A DNA stretch of 40,290 nucleotides from Listeria cornellensis FSL F6-0969 (GTDB lineage: Bacteria; Bacillota; Bacilli; Lactobacillales; Listeriaceae). The notes under the pieces are model-generated. The model saw only the letters and a program-made list of their open reading frames with translations, had not been told where the DNA came from and searched no databases. The stretch covers positions 1 through 40,290 of the forward strand of contig NZ_AODE01000016.1 of assembly GCF_000525855.1 (NCBI RefSeq), in the 5' to 3' direction. This document shows, one piece after another, positions 39,052 to 40,290 of the stretch. Both the position numbers and the translations under genes were made by a program. Position 1 is the first letter of the stretch. Every line of letters starts with the position of its first letter.

Positions 39052-39131
39052 CGCCAGCAAAACGCAGATTTCCCCCGCTAAGGATCATAAATTGCAATAT
39101 TAATCGTTTTTAACCCCGCGTTTTGCTGGTG
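39052..39131. repeat. Palindromic repeat related to the gyrB-gyrA element
   Basis: The ends CGCCAGCAAAACGC (39052-39065) and GCGTTTTGCTGGTG (39118-39131) are inverted repeats with one mismatch. They share the CGCCAGCAAA core with the element at 3780-3904. The interior differs. Confidence 0.6.
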
Positions 39132-39399
39132 CTACCCCTTACTCAAAAACGATAGCTCTTTAATCACTATTTAGGATATCAGATAGAAGAAACGTATATC
39201 GTGTTAAATAAGTATGTTTTGTTTTACATACAGCTGAAAACGAGTATCACATAAGGACATTGTGTGATACTGGCGAAAAATGCCTGACATATTGGGCGCT
39301 GTCATTTTTAATTTTGTTTTGCATCCTTTTAAAAGATAATTTGCACCCAATCAGAAATGAATCATTCGTGTGGCTGAATTTCATAACAATATAAAATAC

Positions 39400-39441
39400 A
39401 AAAACGGATCTCTTGCAAGACATGGTGGGAGATCCGTTTTT
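39400..39441. terminator. Bidirectional terminator without an adjacent gene
   Basis: A perfect 13-bp stem, AAAAACGGATCTC (39400-39412) and GAGATCCGTTTTT (39429-39441), with a 16-nt loop. No coding frame next to it explains it. It may be the leftover of a deleted gene or end a small RNA. Confidence 0.75.
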
Positions 39442-39606
39442 GTAGTACTATTCACATAATCTAGCTATTTTCTTAACATATACCTAAATAAAAGGAAATG
39501 TTTTCGGATATTAGGTGAAATGTTGAGCAAAACATGATAATATATAATAGGGTAATTAGAGTATTTTTCTGATTATTACATATTATAAGAAAAGGGAGAA
39601 GATGAG

Positions 39607-40290
39607 ATGAAAACGAAAAAATGGATCAGACAATTGGTGGTCGCAGGGTTTATAGTGGGAAGCATTATCTCACCGATAGGAAATAGCGTGGATTTTGTAT
39701 CCGCGGCAACGACAGAAACCGCAGATAAGATCAAAACGACACAGGATGCGAATATAGAGACTGCTAACGTATCGGCGATACCAACGAAAGTAACGACGTC
39801 CAAGGCGGCGAATAGCTTATCTCTTCATCCTGTTCAAGTAGGGGATGGAAAAGTAACAGGGACTACGCTACAACCGAATACAAGTATCCGTGTGCAAGTA
39901 AACCGTGTGCTCAAGACGGTTATCGTAACGGACGAGACAGGCGCATTCACGTATAAAAATAGCCGATTAATCGAAGGGGATATTGTTCGAGTCGAAATAA
40001 AAGTAGATGGATTATATACCGGCGCGAAGGAAGTCGTTGTTGTGGCACCAGCCAAAAATGAACTCACACTTCAACCCGTAACCGTAAAGGAGAAGAAAGT
40101 GGTTGGAAGGACAACATTACCGAAAACTCCGATACGTATGAGTGTAAACGGGGTGGCGAAAACGACCTTAACGACGGATGAGCAAGGCGATTTCACCTAT
40201 AATAATAGTACATTAGTAGCGGGCGACGTGGTGAAAGCGGAGATGAAAATAAATGGCGCATACACTGGCGCGAAAGAAGTGACCGTGGTA
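39607..40290 (+). CDS. Secreted surface protein with tandem Ig-like repeats, N-terminal part (runs off right edge)
   Basis: ATG at 39607 follows AAAAGGGAGAAG. The frame is open for 228 codons to the window edge. A signal peptide (MKTKKWIRQLVVAGFIVGSI, ending near FVSAAT) is followed by a Thr-rich linker and two copies of a repeat of about 80 residues. Each copy has the pattern LxPVxVxxxKVxGxTxLPxTxIRxxVN, then KTxxxTDExGxFTYxNSxLxxGDxVxxExKxxGxYTGAKEVxVV. This matches the bacterial Ig-like (Big_6/Big_17 type) repeats of Gram-positive cell-wall proteins. An LPXTG or similar anchor is expected beyond the window. Function unknown; probably surface adhesion. Confidence 0.82.
   Translation, partial: MKTKKWIRQLVVAGFIVGSIISPIGNSVDFVSAATTETADKIKTTQDANIETANVSAIPTKVTTSKAANSLSLHPVQVGDGKVTGTTLQPNTSIRVQVNRVLKTVIVTDETGAFTYKNSRLIEGDIVRVEIKVDGLYTGAKEVVVVAPAKNELTLQPVTVKEKKVVGRTTLPKTPIRMSVNGVAKTTLTTDEQGDFTYNNSTLVAGDVVKAEMKINGAYTGAKEVTVV

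Larger units (their letters stand above)
38814..39606. other. Gene-free AT-rich region with several hairpins
   Basis: About 790 bp between the divergent bacteriocin-like gene and the right-hand surface protein. It contains the repeat at 39052-39131, a 9-bp hairpin AGTATCACA/TGTGATACT (39243-39251, 39263-39271) and the strong terminator at 39400-39441. A minus-strand frame at 39576-39803 is the shadow of the surface-protein gene. I see no further gene. Confidence 0.6.

Overview
The window spans a chromosomal replication origin of a low-GC Gram-positive bacterium, most likely a member of the Listeriaceae (Listeria in the broad sense). I base this on gene order (gyrA-gyrB-recF-yaaA-MATE-dnaN-dnaA on one side, rpmH-rnpA-yidC-jag on the other, with serC-serA-DUF1015 nearby) and on a DnaA sequence that, from memory, closely resembles Listeria DnaA. 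I cannot name the species.

Layout. 1-697: 5' part of a secreted MSCRAMM-type adhesin (minus strand). 1134-12127: gyrA, gyrB, recF, yaaA, a GNAT acetyltransferase, a MATE transporter, dnaN and dnaA, all minus strand. 10490-12660: bipartite oriC with DnaA boxes on both sides of dnaA and a DnaA-trio unwinding element between dnaA and dnaN. 12758-14914: rpmH, rnpA, yidC, jag (plus strand). 14982-18793: a two-gene operon for the bacterial Pnkp-Hen1 RNA repair complex (minus strand), with a perfect parS site at each end. 19016-26611: aquaporin, MarR regulator and MFS transporter, serine biosynthesis (serC-serA) with a DUF1015 gene, a third parS site and a ROK-type repressor. 26702-34015: a urease cluster (ureABCEFGD plus urea transporter, minus strand) with a divergent NiCoT nickel permease. 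34107-40290: an accessory region with a SRPBCC protein, an IS30-family element, a WHH-nuclease polymorphic toxin remnant with a SUKH immunity protein, a secreted bacteriocin-like precursor with a small two-helix membrane protein, many strong hairpins, and the 5' end of a repeat-containing surface protein.

How parts fit together. Nickel permease, urea channel, structural subunits and metallochaperones form a self-sufficient urea hydrolysis system, probably for nitrogen supply or acid tolerance. Pnkp-Hen1 would heal, 2'-O-methylate and reseal RNAs cut by ribotoxins. That is biologically apt in a genome that also carries toxin-immunity cassettes, though the link is inference.

A quality caveat affects the whole window. 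At least eleven single-base indels sit in short homopolymers and split otherwise full-length genes, including the ribosomal protein gene rpmH. They look like sequencing or assembly errors, so I annotate these genes as whole loci with a frameshift rather than as pseudogenes.
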